DNA from: SIG672 sp045535095
Lineage (GTDB): Bacteria > Bacillota > Clostridia > Oscillospirales > CAG-272
Assembly: GCA_045535095.1 (NCBI GenBank)
Contig: JAZSKY010000010.1
Location: 1-31,219 of the forward strand
Length of the DNA: 31,219 nt
Direction: 5' to 3'
Shown here: positions 1-6,969 of the stretch, in pieces
Layout: the number at the start of each line of letters is the position of its first letter
Numbering within the stretch: the first letter of the stretch is position 1
The notes under the pieces: generated by a model
The model's database searches: none
Told to the model about the DNA's origin: nothing
Seen by the model: only the letters and a program-made list of their open reading frames with translations
Made by a program: the position numbers and the translations under genes

Positions 1-1
1 A

Positions 2-370
2 ATTTTATCCGTCTTGCTACGCAAGGGGTGGGTTGATATCTATATATTTGCGCTGTTTACCTTCGTTGCTTTTTTCAAGTTGTTTCTTGCTCGTTTCTTC
101 GTTTGGTCAAAAAGATATAAGCTGTATTCGACTACATATGGTGTTTCCGAATGGATACGTACCACTGAATTTTTGGATGATGAAATCATTCTTACAGATC
201 ATACTTCAGTCAGCAAATTAAAATACAGCAATATTGAGAAAATAAAAGAAAAAAACAATGTTGTTATGATATTTATGAATAATAATATAGCCTTAAGGTT
301 GTATAAAGATGCTTTTGTAGAAGGCTCTTGGGAAGAATGTAAAGATAAAATCAATTCAATGACAAGATAA
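2..370 (+). CDS. YcxB-like membrane protein, 5' end outside the window
   Basis: The reading frame is open from base 2 to a TAA at 368-370 and has no convincing start: a TTG at 14-16 lacks a Shine-Dalgarno sequence, so the gene most likely begins upstream of the window. The visible part has one strongly hydrophobic segment (about residues 8-30 counted from the TTG) followed by a soluble C-terminal region. The pattern of alternating strands with 'SKLKYSNIEKI' and a terminal amphipathic helix resembles the C-terminal domain of YcxB-like proteins, small membrane proteins of unknown role in Firmicutes. The stretch is visibly more AT-rich than the rest of the window. A strong terminator follows immediately. 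Family assignment is by pattern only; coding status is fairly secure. Confidence 0.6.
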   Translation: MLSVLLRKGWVDIYIFALFTFVAFFKLFLARFFVWSKRYKLYSTTYGVSEWIRTTEFLDDEIILTDHTSVSKLKYSNIEKIKEKNNVVMIFMNNNIALRLYKDAFVEGSWEECKDKINSMTR

Positions 371-373
371 GAT

Positions 374-420
374 AACCCCGACAGACTTTTTGAAAATCTG
401 TCGGGGTTAATCTTTGTTTT
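374..420 (+). terminator. Intrinsic terminator after the YcxB-like gene
   Basis: A perfect 12-bp stem pairs 374-385 (AACCCCGACAGA) with 397-408, and is followed by a T-rich tract to 420. It begins three bases after the stop codon of the left-edge gene. Confidence 0.9.
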
Positions 421-443
421 CTGCGGTTTAATTTTTATTACTC

Positions 444-491
444 GTAGGGGCGTTCTGTGAACGCCCGCGGGCGAACGCAGTTCGCCCCTAC
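444..491. repeat. REP/MITE-like double-hairpin palindromic element
   Basis: A 48-bp element is bounded by GTAGGGGCG at 444-452 and its exact reverse complement at 483-491. Inside are two adjacent 8-bp hairpins: GGGCGTTC (448-455) with GAACGCCC (459-466), and GGGCGAAC (469-476) with GTTCGCCC (480-487), each with a three-base loop. The element can therefore fold as one long arm or as two small hairpins. It sits alone in non-coding DNA between a terminator and the 3' end of mtnN and is far more GC-rich than its surroundings. From memory, similar GTAGGGGCG...CGCCCCTAC units occur in many copies in Clostridia genomes; only one copy is seen here. Confidence 0.75.
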
Positions 492-554
492 CGTGTGTTA
501 TGCAAACATCCTTATGAGAACCAGCACTTTGCGGGATTTTTATTTTGTTTTTTC

Positions 555-1298
555 TTACGAAATTGCCTTCATAAAGGCGTATATCGCCTTCGACGAATTT
601 TCCGAAACCTCTATGCAGTATGCAGGAAAATCGTCGGGAGATGCTCCGTCTGCATCGTCAGACAGAGCGCGTACAACGAGGAAGCGAACGCCGTTTACAA
701 AGCATACGTGTCCGACAGATGCGCCCTCCATTTCGCAAGAGATAGCGCCGAAGGTGTCTCTTATAAAGTCCTTCTTCTCGCCCGACGCAACGAACTGGTC
801 GCCCGATGCGATAACTCCGATCTCGCTCTTTATACCGATCTCGCCAAGGCAGGAGTGCATAACCGTCGCCGCGTCAAGATCGCTCTTTATCTCTATAACG
901 TTGATTCCCGAAATGAGTCCGACGGGATCGCCGAGCGGAGAGGTGTCCATATCGTGCTGAACGACAGCAGACGAAAGGGCAACGTCACCGATCCTTAGAT
1001 TTTCAGAGAGATTTCCCGCAACTCCCGTATTGATTATAAGGTCGGGAGCAAACGAAAGAATCATCGTCTGCGTGCAGATTGCGGCAAATACCTTGCCTAC
1101 TCCGCATTTTGCAGCAACTGCCTCTGTACCGCAGATCTTTCCGATATAGAACTCGCAGGGTCCGATCTTTTTCGTGACCGCGTTTTCAAAAAGCTTCGTT
1201 ACCGCTTCAAGCTCGCAGTCCATAGCGCAGATAAAGCCAACCTTCTTGACAGACTCGCGAAGGGAAGAGAGCGCCTTTGTAAATTCGGTGTTATTCAT
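555..1298 (-). CDS. mtnN: 5'-methylthioadenosine/S-adenosylhomocysteine nucleosidase
   Basis: This enzyme hydrolyses the glycosidic bond of S-adenosylhomocysteine and methylthioadenosine, releasing adenine; the S-ribosylhomocysteine product is the substrate of the adjacent LuxS. The 247-residue protein has the family hallmarks: 'CAMDCELEAV' carries the acid corresponding to E. coli Glu12 (here about Glu29), 'CEMEGASVGHV' is the nucleoside-binding strand, and 'RALSDDAD' holds the catalytic Asp (about Asp214). About 17-19 extra N-terminal residues precede the usual start. The ATG at 1298 has GGAGC seven bases upstream. The gene overlaps the end of luxS by 8 bp, so the two are one transcript. 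A cytoplasmic enzyme of the activated methyl cycle; the assignment is strong. Confidence 0.93.
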   Translation of the reverse strand: MNNTEFTKALSSLRESVKKVGFICAMDCELEAVTKLFENAVTKKIGPCEFYIGKICGTEAVAAKCGVGKVFAAICTQTMILSFAPDLIINTGVAGNLSENLRIGDVALSSAVVQHDMDTSPLGDPVGLISGINVIEIKSDLDAATVMHSCLGEIGIKSEIGVIASGDQFVASGEKKDFIRDTFGAISCEMEGASVGHVCFVNGVRFLVVRALSDDADGASPDDFPAYCIEVSENSSKAIYAFMKAIS

Positions 1299-1755
1299 AT
1301 AAAAAGCTCCAATTTTCCTTTGAATTTAAGACGTCGAGGTATCTTTTAGCCTCGGTCTTTGCTTTTTCAAGCGAAAGATTTGCGTAGTTTCCACATTCGA
1401 CGGCAGATTTTCCGAAGATCTCGCCCTTATGCGAAATTATCTTCTCGAGCGTGTCTTTTACAACCGAGAGTATCTCGCTGTTTTCTCTGCCGCGAACGAG
1501 CAGATAAAATCCGGTCTGACAGCCCATGGGTCCGAAATAGATAACGTCGTCTGCGATAGACGAATTTCTTACGTAGGTCGCAAACATATGCTCAAGCGAG
1601 TGCATAGTCGCGTTGTCCATAAGATCGCCCGTATTGGGAACTCTTGTTCTCATATCGTAGGTGACGATGTCGCCGTCTTTTCTTGAAATATATATTCCCT
1701 CGCGGAGCTTGTTGTGGTCAACGGCAAAGCTCGCGATCCTTTTTATAGAGTTCAT
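1291..1755 (-). CDS. luxS: S-ribosylhomocysteine lyase (AI-2 synthase)
   Basis: LuxS splits S-ribosylhomocysteine into homocysteine and the AI-2 precursor DPD. All catalytic features are visible in the 154-residue protein: the metal ligands His52 and His56 in 'HSLEHMFAT' with Glu55 between them, Cys79 in 'GPMGCQTGFY' as the general acid/base, and Cys121 in 'ECGNY' as the third metal ligand. Length is normal for the family. I chose the ATG at 1755 because GGAGG (1764-1768) lies eight bases upstream; a TTG one codon earlier is spaced less well. It is the first gene of a two-gene unit with mtnN, which together recycle the toxic by-product of methylation. Confidence 0.95.
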   Translation of the reverse strand: MNSIKRIASFAVDHNKLREGIYISRKDGDIVTYDMRTRVPNTGDLMDNATMHSLEHMFATYVRNSSIADDVIYFGPMGCQTGFYLLVRGRENSEILSVVKDTLEKIISHKGEIFGKSAVECGNYANLSLEKAKTEAKRYLDVLNSKENWSFLYE

Positions 1756-1786
1756 CAAAAGGTCCTCCGAAGATTATTACCTTGTT

Positions 1787-1815
1787 ATGTTACCATAAAG
1801 CACGAAAAAAGTCAA
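1787..1815 (-). promoter_or_regulatory. Sigma-A promoter for luxS-mtnN
   Basis: On the minus strand, TTGACT (1810-1815) and TAACAT (1787-1792) are separated by exactly 17 bp, with the luxS ribosome binding site about 20 bases downstream. The -10 deviates at one position from TATAAT, so strength is likely moderate. A 13-bp palindrome (1843-1855, AAAGGA-C-TCCTTT) lies about 28 bp upstream of the -35. Confidence 0.6.
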
Positions 1816-1905
1816 GTAAGGAGAGGCTATAAATGACTTTAAAGGACTCCTTTTGCGCCAAAAATCGTATATATTGTTAATTTTAAGTAAATATAATATA
1901 ATTCC

Positions 1906-1934
1906 TTGAAAAAAGATGATACGTGGTGTATAAT
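1906..1934 (+). promoter_or_regulatory. Sigma-A promoter with palindromic operator for the ABC exporter operon
   Basis: TTGAAA (1906-1911) and TATAAT (1929-1934) are separated by 17 bp, an almost ideal sigma-A promoter 39 bp upstream of the first ABC gene. The -10 hexamer is embedded in a 15-bp palindrome, GTGTATA-A-TATACAC (1926-1940), as expected for a dimeric repressor that occludes RNA polymerase. No regulator gene is adjacent. Confidence 0.7.
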
Positions 1935-1972
1935 ATACACTTGTAGATAAGTTTCACGAAAGGACAAGACAA

Positions 1973-3712
1973 GTGATAAAACGACTGTTTCAATGCGTAA
2001 GGGAATATAAGCTTCCAACCATACTTACGCTGATCTTCATATCGTCAGAGGTCATAATCGAGGTGTTTATCCCCTTCATAACCGCCAAAATGGTAAACCT
2101 TATCGAGGCGGGCGCCCCTCTTTCCGATATAATCAAGATAGGACTCGTCCTCTTTGGTATGGCGATCCTCTCTCTCTCGTGCGGTGCAATAGCAGGACTC
2201 ACCTGCGCGCGTGCGTCCGCAGGCTTTGCGAAAAATCTCCGCGGAGATATTTTCCATAAGATACAGACCTATTCGTTTGAAAACATTGATAAGTTTTCCT
2301 CGTCCTCTCTCGTTACGAGAGTTACTACCGACGTAAATAACGTACAGATGGCGTTTATGATGCTTATCCGCATCGCGATAAGAGCGCCTCTTATGCTCAT
2401 TTTCTCGGTAATTATGGCGTATATAATGGGCGGAGCGCTTGCTACCTCCTTCGTTGTTCTGATTCCTTTCCTCGGATTCGGACTCTTCCTCGTTGCTAAA
2501 AACGCAATGCCCGCATTCAGAAGAGTTTTCAAGAAATACGATCGCCTCAACGAGTCGATAGAGGAAAACGTACGCGGAATGCGAGTAGTCAAGGGATTTT
2601 CGCGCGAGGGATATGAAAAGGAAAAATTCGCCTCTGCGGCAGAGAATATCCGCGCAGACTTCACGAAGGCAGAGCGTATGGTTGCCTGCAATAACCCCCT
2701 TATGCAGATATGCGTTTACTTCAATATGGTATTCGTTCTTCTCGTCGGCTCGCGTCTCATCATAACGAGCGGCGGAAGCCTTATCAACGTCGGCGAAATA
2801 TCGGCAATGCTCACCTACGGTATGCAGATACTTATGAACCTGATGATGCTCTCGATGATATTCGTTATGCTTACGATGTCGTCAGAGTCCATGAAGCGTA
2901 TATACGAGGTGCTGAGCGAGGAAAGTACGCTCGTCAGCCCTGAAAATGCGGTAACTACCGTTGAAAACGGAGAGATCGTATTTGAAAACGTAGGATTCAA
3001 GTACTCCGAAAAGGCAGAAAAGTATGCCCTTTCGGATATCGACCTCACTATCCCCTCGGGCGCGACCGTCGGAATACTCGGCGGTACGGGATCGAGTAAA
3101 TCGACGATCGTTCAGCTTATTCCCCGTCTTTACGACGTCACGACGGGAAAAGTAAAGGTCGGCGGCGTGGACGTTCGCGACTACGATCTCGACACCCTTC
3201 GCGGAGAGGTTGCAATGGTGCTTCAGAAGAATCTTCTTTTCTCGGGTACTATCAAGGAAAACCTCAAATGGGGTAACGAAAACGCAACCGACGAGGAGAT
3301 AATCGAGGCTTGCCGTCTCGCGCAGGCAGACGATTTCGTGCGCAGCTTCCCCGATGGATACGATACTCATATCGAGCAGGGCGGAACTAACGTCTCTGGC
3401 GGACAGAAGCAGCGCCTCTGTATTGCAAGAGCGCTTCTCAAAAAGCCGAAGATCTTAATTCTCGACGACTCGACGAGCGCGGTCGATACCAAGACCGATA
3501 TGCTCATTAGAAGCGCATTCAAGAAATATATTCCCGAAACTACCAAGATAATCATAGCTCAGAGAGTTGCCTCTGTTATGGACGCTGATATGATAATCGT
3601 TATGGATTCGGGCAAAATATCGGCACTCGGAACGCATAGCGAGCTGCTTGAGACAAGCGAGATATACCGCGAGGTATATTATCAGCAAACAAGCGGAGGT
3701 GATAAGGCGTGA
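1973..3712 (+). CDS. ABC exporter subunit with degenerate ATPase site (TM287/LmrC-like)
   Basis: A 579-residue half-transporter fusing six membrane helices (about residues 1-310) to a nucleotide-binding domain (about 340-579). It pairs with the next gene to form a heterodimeric multidrug-type exporter. It carries the degenerate half of the ATPase: Walker B ends in 'LDDSTSAVD', with Asp499 where the catalytic Glu normally sits; the H-loop His is Gln530 ('IAQRVAS'); and Walker A reads GGTGSSKST (370-378), with Ser in place of the second conserved Gly. The signature 'VSGGQKQR' is intact and would complete the partner's active site. The GTG start at 1973 has GAAAGGA about eight bases upstream. 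The gene overlaps the next by 4 bp. Drug, lipid or peptide substrates are all possible. Confidence 0.9.
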   Translation: MIKRLFQCVREYKLPTILTLIFISSEVIIEVFIPFITAKMVNLIEAGAPLSDIIKIGLVLFGMAILSLSCGAIAGLTCARASAGFAKNLRGDIFHKIQTYSFENIDKFSSSSLVTRVTTDVNNVQMAFMMLIRIAIRAPLMLIFSVIMAYIMGGALATSFVVLIPFLGFGLFLVAKNAMPAFRRVFKKYDRLNESIEENVRGMRVVKGFSREGYEKEKFASAAENIRADFTKAERMVACNNPLMQICVYFNMVFVLLVGSRLIITSGGSLINVGEISAMLTYGMQILMNLMMLSMIFVMLTMSSESMKRIYEVLSEESTLVSPENAVTTVENGEIVFENVGFKYSEKAEKYALSDIDLTIPSGATVGILGGTGSSKSTIVQLIPRLYDVTTGKVKVGGVDVRDYDLDTLRGEVAMVLQKNLLFSGTIKENLKWGNENATDEEIIEACRLAQADDFVRSFPDGYDTHIEQGGTNVSGGQKQRLCIARALLKKPKILILDDSTSAVDTKTDMLIRSAFKKYIPETTKIIIAQRVASVMDADMIIVMDSGKISALGTHSELLETSEIYREVYYQQTSGGDKA

Positions 3713-5682
3713 ATGCAAGACAGAAAATGCCGGGCGGACCCGGAATGAGGGGCCCCGGTGCAATGCCTCCTCCCGGAAAGAGAAAGCTCGATAAGGGCAC
3801 TCTCGGAAGAGTAATAAAGCTTTATTTCAAATCCAACCCCGTGCTTGTAACTGTTACGGTACTCTGTATAATCTTCTCGGCTATCGTTTCGTCGATACCC
3901 TCGATATTTATACAGAAGGTGCTCGCGGTAGTTGAAAAGTATACCGAAAGCGGAGACTGGTCGCGCTCGTCCGCTGAGATACTGCCGATAATCGGCGTGC
4001 TTATCGCAATTTACGCCGTATCGCTCGTGTTTATAACCCTCTATACACAGCTCGGCGCGTACCTCACACACGCATTTCTCTATAAGATGCGCCGTAAGAT
4101 GTTTGACGGAATGCAGAATCTCCCCATTAAGTATTTTGATACGCATCGCCACGGCGATATAATGAGCCACTATACTAACGATATAGACACTCTCCGTCAG
4201 CTCGTTTCGCAGTCGCTGCCCCAGTTCCTGCAGTCTGCGATAATAGTCACGACAGTTCTTTCGCTGATGCTCTGGTATAGCGTGTGGATGACTCTCGTTG
4301 TGCTTCTCGGAGTCGTTGCGATGTCGCTAGTTTCCAAGAAGGTGGGCGGCGGCTCGGCGAAATACTTTATCCGTCAGCAGATGGCGGTAGGTAAGACCGA
4401 GGGCTACGTTCAGGAAATGATGAACGGACAGAAGGTCGTAAAGGTATTCTCGCGCGAGGATAAGGTCAGCGAGGAATTTGACAGAATAAATAACGAGCTT
4501 TACGAGGATAGCGCAAGAGCGCATTCGTACGCGAATATGCTCGGACCGATAATTGCGAATATAGGAAATATCCTCTACGTTCTCTGTGCGATAGCGAGCG
4601 GAATTTTCCTTCTTTCAAACATAGCGAATATAAGTATTTCGCAGATATTCGGAATCCCCGCGCAGGTGTTTACTATCAGCCTGCTCGTTCCTTTCCTCAA
4701 TATGACAAAGCAGTTTATGGGTAACGTAAACACCCTATCGCAGCAGATAAATACGGTAATTATGGGACTTGCGGGTGCAAAGCGAGTATTCTCTCTTATG
4801 GACGAGGCAGCCGAGGCAGACGAGGGCTACGTAACGCTCGTCAACTGTAATATCGACGAAAACGGAAATATCACCGAAAGCGAAAAGAAAACCGGTCACT
4901 GGGCGTGGAAGCATCCGCATAGTGACGGAAGCGTAACCTATACCGAGCTTAAGGGCGACGTCCGACTCACCGAGGTTGACTTTGCTTATGAGGAGGGCAA
5001 GACCGTCCTTCACGACGTTACTATCTACGCAGAGCCGGGACAAAAGGTCGCATTCGTTGGCGCAACCGGTGCAGGTAAAACGACGATCACAAACCTTATA
5101 AACCGCTTCTACGATATTTCGGACGGTAAGGTGCGCTACGACGGAATAAACGTCAGCAAGATAAAGAAAGCCGACCTCCGACGCTCGCTCGGAATCGTTC
5201 TTCAGGAGACTAACCTCTTTACGGGAAGCGTAATGGATAATATCCGCTACGGACGCCTTGACGCCACCGACGAGGAATGTATCGAGGCGGCAAAGCTTTC
5301 GGGCGCACACGACTTTATAACCCGTCTGCCGAGCGGATATAATACCGAGCTTTCTAATAACGGAGCAAACCTCTCGCAGGGACAGAGACAGCTTATCGCA
5401 ATAGCGCGTGCCGCGGTTGCCGATCCTCCCGTTATGATACTCGACGAGGCAACCTCGTCGATAGATACGAGAACAGAGGCGATCGTTCAGAAGGGAATGG
5501 ACTCGCTTATGGAGGGCAGAACGGTATTCGTTATCGCGCATAGACTCTCCACGATAAAGAATTCTGACGTTATAATGGTGCTTGACCACGGAAGAATTAT
5601 CGAGCGCGGAAGCCACGAAAAGCTCCTTGAAGAAAAGGGAACCTACTATCAGCTTTATACGGGTGCGTTCGAGCTTGAATGA
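3709..5682 (+). CDS. ABC exporter subunit with catalytic ATPase site (TM288/LmrD-like)
   Basis: A 657-residue half-transporter with a Gly/Pro-rich, probably disordered N-terminus (about 1-25), six membrane helices and a C-terminal nucleotide-binding domain. This subunit has the functional chemistry: Walker A GATGAGKT (451-458), Walker B 'ILDEATSSID' with catalytic Glu580, and H-loop His611. Its signature is 'LSQGQRQ' rather than LSGGQ, as in TM288-type subunits. Complementary defects in the two genes identify an asymmetric heterodimer. A roughly 45-residue charged insertion ('TESEKKTGHWAWKHPHSDGS', about 385-430) joins the membrane and ATPase domains. The GTG start overlaps the previous stop (GTGA) and is preceded by an ideal GGAGGTGAT at 3695-3703, so translation is coupled. 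Confidence 0.92.
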   Translation: MNARQKMPGGPGMRGPGAMPPPGKRKLDKGTLGRVIKLYFKSNPVLVTVTVLCIIFSAIVSSIPSIFIQKVLAVVEKYTESGDWSRSSAEILPIIGVLIAIYAVSLVFITLYTQLGAYLTHAFLYKMRRKMFDGMQNLPIKYFDTHRHGDIMSHYTNDIDTLRQLVSQSLPQFLQSAIIVTTVLSLMLWYSVWMTLVVLLGVVAMSLVSKKVGGGSAKYFIRQQMAVGKTEGYVQEMMNGQKVVKVFSREDKVSEEFDRINNELYEDSARAHSYANMLGPIIANIGNILYVLCAIASGIFLLSNIANISISQIFGIPAQVFTISLLVPFLNMTKQFMGNVNTLSQQINTVIMGLAGAKRVFSLMDEAAEADEGYVTLVNCNIDENGNITESEKKTGHWAWKHPHSDGSVTYTELKGDVRLTEVDFAYEEGKTVLHDVTIYAEPGQKVAFVGATGAGKTTITNLINRFYDISDGKVRYDGINVSKIKKADLRRSLGIVLQETNLFTGSVMDNIRYGRLDATDEECIEAAKLSGAHDFITRLPSGYNTELSNNGANLSQGQRQLIAIARAAVADPPVMILDEATSSIDTRTEAIVQKGMDSLMEGRTVFVIAHRLSTIKNSDVIMVLDHGRIIERGSHEKLLEEKGTYYQLYTGAFELE

Positions 5683-5688
5683 TAACAA

Positions 5689-5719
5689 AAAAGAGCAAGA
5701 AATTTCTTCTTGCTCTTTT
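5689..5719. terminator. Bidirectional terminator between convergent genes
   Basis: A 13-bp stem pairs AAAAGAGCAAGAA (5689-5701) with 5707-5719 around a five-base loop, with T-rich flanks on both strands. It separates the ABC operon (plus) from the lipoprotein gene (minus). Confidence 0.9.
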
Positions 5720-5735
5720 AATTTTTACTTAGATC

Positions 5736-6635
5736 TTAATCCAAAATACCTCCGCCCCATTCGACGACCGTAAATCCCTCGCGGATAAAGCCGTCAAACT
5801 CCTGAGGCTCGATTTCTACGAAGGAATCAAGCGGCTTTACTGCCATAAATACGCGAAGCAGACTGTCGGGAGAGGGGTTTATAATCAGCTTTGCCGCGTC
5901 TGTATAAGTCTCGCTCTGGAAGGAAATGAGGTTGTACTCGTTTTCTTGCAGTATCGGTAACCAGTAGATTATAAACTCGTTCGCTTCTCTCGGCGTAAGT
6001 CCGATCTCTTCAAGAATATTTTCGAGAAATTCTGCTGTTTCGCTACCCTTTACACAAAAGCCGCGGCTGAGGTCGGGTGCGGTGTTTGATACACCCTCCC
6101 AGTAGAGGCAGTAATACTCCTTGCCGTCGGGGAAGATGAGCGTGCCGTCGGGATATGCGGTGAAATTCTGCCAGCCGTTTTCTCCGTGCTCGGGATAGGT
6201 GCAGGTGAGGTGCCCGTCAAGCTCGAGCTTTACCGAGCAGACAGTTTCCTTCTCGGGGTATAGATATATTACGGGCTTGTCTGCGGTCATATCATCGATG
6301 ATTATCACATGTTTTGCGTGTACGGTGTACGGAGAGGTTGCCTCAACGTAGTCGATGGTGACTGAAATATCGTCACCGGGGCATATTTCCATATCGTCAA
6401 TGCCGTCCGTTTTGACTATGACGCTCTCGCCGAGAATACTTTTTGCATCGGGAGAAGATATTTTAACTGTAATCTCGCCGTTTGAGATACGCGATGCCGC
6501 GCCACTAAAACTGCTTACGTCCACCTCGATAATTTCGGGCGCTTTACCGTCATCGGATTCAAGCTCCTTTTTACAGGACGAAAATGAGAGGAGAATACTT
6601 GATAACACTAAAATCAAACAAAAAACTTTTTTCAT
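5736..6635 (-). CDS. Conserved lipoprotein of unknown function ('YLYPEKE' family)
   Basis: I recognise this as a recurrent clostridial family but know no function. The 299-residue precursor has a lipoprotein signal peptide ('MKKVFCLIL...SFSSC', Cys21 lipidated), a short linker, a small beta-rich domain, then a conserved region starting at 'KPVIYLYPEKE' and containing 'DGHLTCTYP', 'YYCLYWEG', 'ANEFIIYWLP' and 'FTVVEWGGG'. Several Trp/Tyr/Cys positions look structurally fixed. The ATG at 6635 is chosen because GGTGGAG (6642-6648) is six bases upstream; an alternative GTG 12 bases earlier would overlap that site. It is monocistronic, with its own promoter (6738-6766) and a roughly 95-base leader. 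It should sit on the outer face of the membrane. Confidence 0.8.
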   Translation of the reverse strand: MKKVFCLILVLSSILLSFSSCKKELESDDGKAPEIIEVDVSSFSGAASRISNGEITVKISSPDAKSILGESVIVKTDGIDDMEICPGDDISVTIDYVEATSPYTVHAKHVIIIDDMTADKPVIYLYPEKETVCSVKLELDGHLTCTYPEHGENGWQNFTAYPDGTLIFPDGKEYYCLYWEGVSNTAPDLSRGFCVKGSETAEFLENILEEIGLTPREANEFIIYWLPILQENEYNLISFQSETYTDAAKLIINPSPDSLLRVFMAVKPLDSFVEIEPQEFDGFIREGFTVVEWGGGILD

Positions 6636-6681
6636 AAAACACTCCACCTTTCAATATAAGTTTGTTTTGTAGGTAATGCTA

Positions 6682-6714
6682 TGCCGTTTTTGAAAATGTT
6701 GCCGTTTTTGAAAA
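6682..6714. repeat. 15-bp direct repeat in the lipoprotein leader
   Basis: TGCCGTTTTTGAAAA occurs at 6682-6696 and again at 6700-6714, a period of 18 bp, inside the transcribed leader of the minus-strand lipoprotein gene. Role unknown. Confidence 0.7.
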
Positions 6715-6737
6715 AATAAAATATTCTTCCTACTAAA

Positions 6738-6766
6738 ATTATAACACACGCAAGTAAAATTGTCAA
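6738..6766 (-). promoter_or_regulatory. Sigma-A promoter for the lipoprotein gene
   Basis: On the minus strand a consensus TTGACA (6761-6766) and TATAAT (6738-6743) are separated by exactly 17 bp. Confidence 0.8.
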
Positions 6767-6811
6767 TGTTTTTATTTTTTCAAAAAATAGCCCAAACTTC
6801 TGAAAAAACAC

Positions 6812-6840
6812 TTGACAAACTCATTTTGGTGTGGTAAAAT
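6812..6840 (+). promoter_or_regulatory. Sigma-A promoter for tRNA-Val
   Basis: TTGACA (6812-6817) and TAAAAT (6835-6840) with a 17-bp spacer end 11 bp before the first base of the tRNA. Confidence 0.85.
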
Positions 6841-6851
6841 AGTCGAGTCGC

Positions 6852-6925
6852 GGGGGCGTAGCTCAGCTGGTTAGAGCGCATGCTTGACATGCATGAGGTC
6901 ACAGATTCGAATTCTGTCGTCCCCA
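6852..6925 (+). tRNA. tRNA-Val (anticodon GAC)
   Basis: A complete cloverleaf: acceptor GGGGGCG (6852-6858) pairs with CGTCCCC (6918-6924); D arm GCTC/GAGC; anticodon stem CATGC (6879-6883)/GCATG (6891-6895) with loop TTGACAT, giving anticodon GAC at 6886-6888; T arm ACAGA/TCTGT with loop TTCGAAT. CCA is not encoded. It has its own promoter and terminator. Confidence 0.96.
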
Positions 6926-6929
6926 TAAT

Positions 6930-6962
6930 AAAAAGCACTTGTTTTTTTAACAAGTGCTTTTT
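6930..6962. terminator. Terminator of tRNA-Val, also usable by the converging GTPase gene
   Basis: A 14-bp stem (6930-6943 with 6949-6962) around a TTTTT loop. The T-rich flank to 6965 serves the plus strand, and the A-rich start gives a U-tract for transcripts arriving on the minus strand from the gene ending at 6970. Confidence 0.9.
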
Positions 6963-6969
6963 CTTTATC

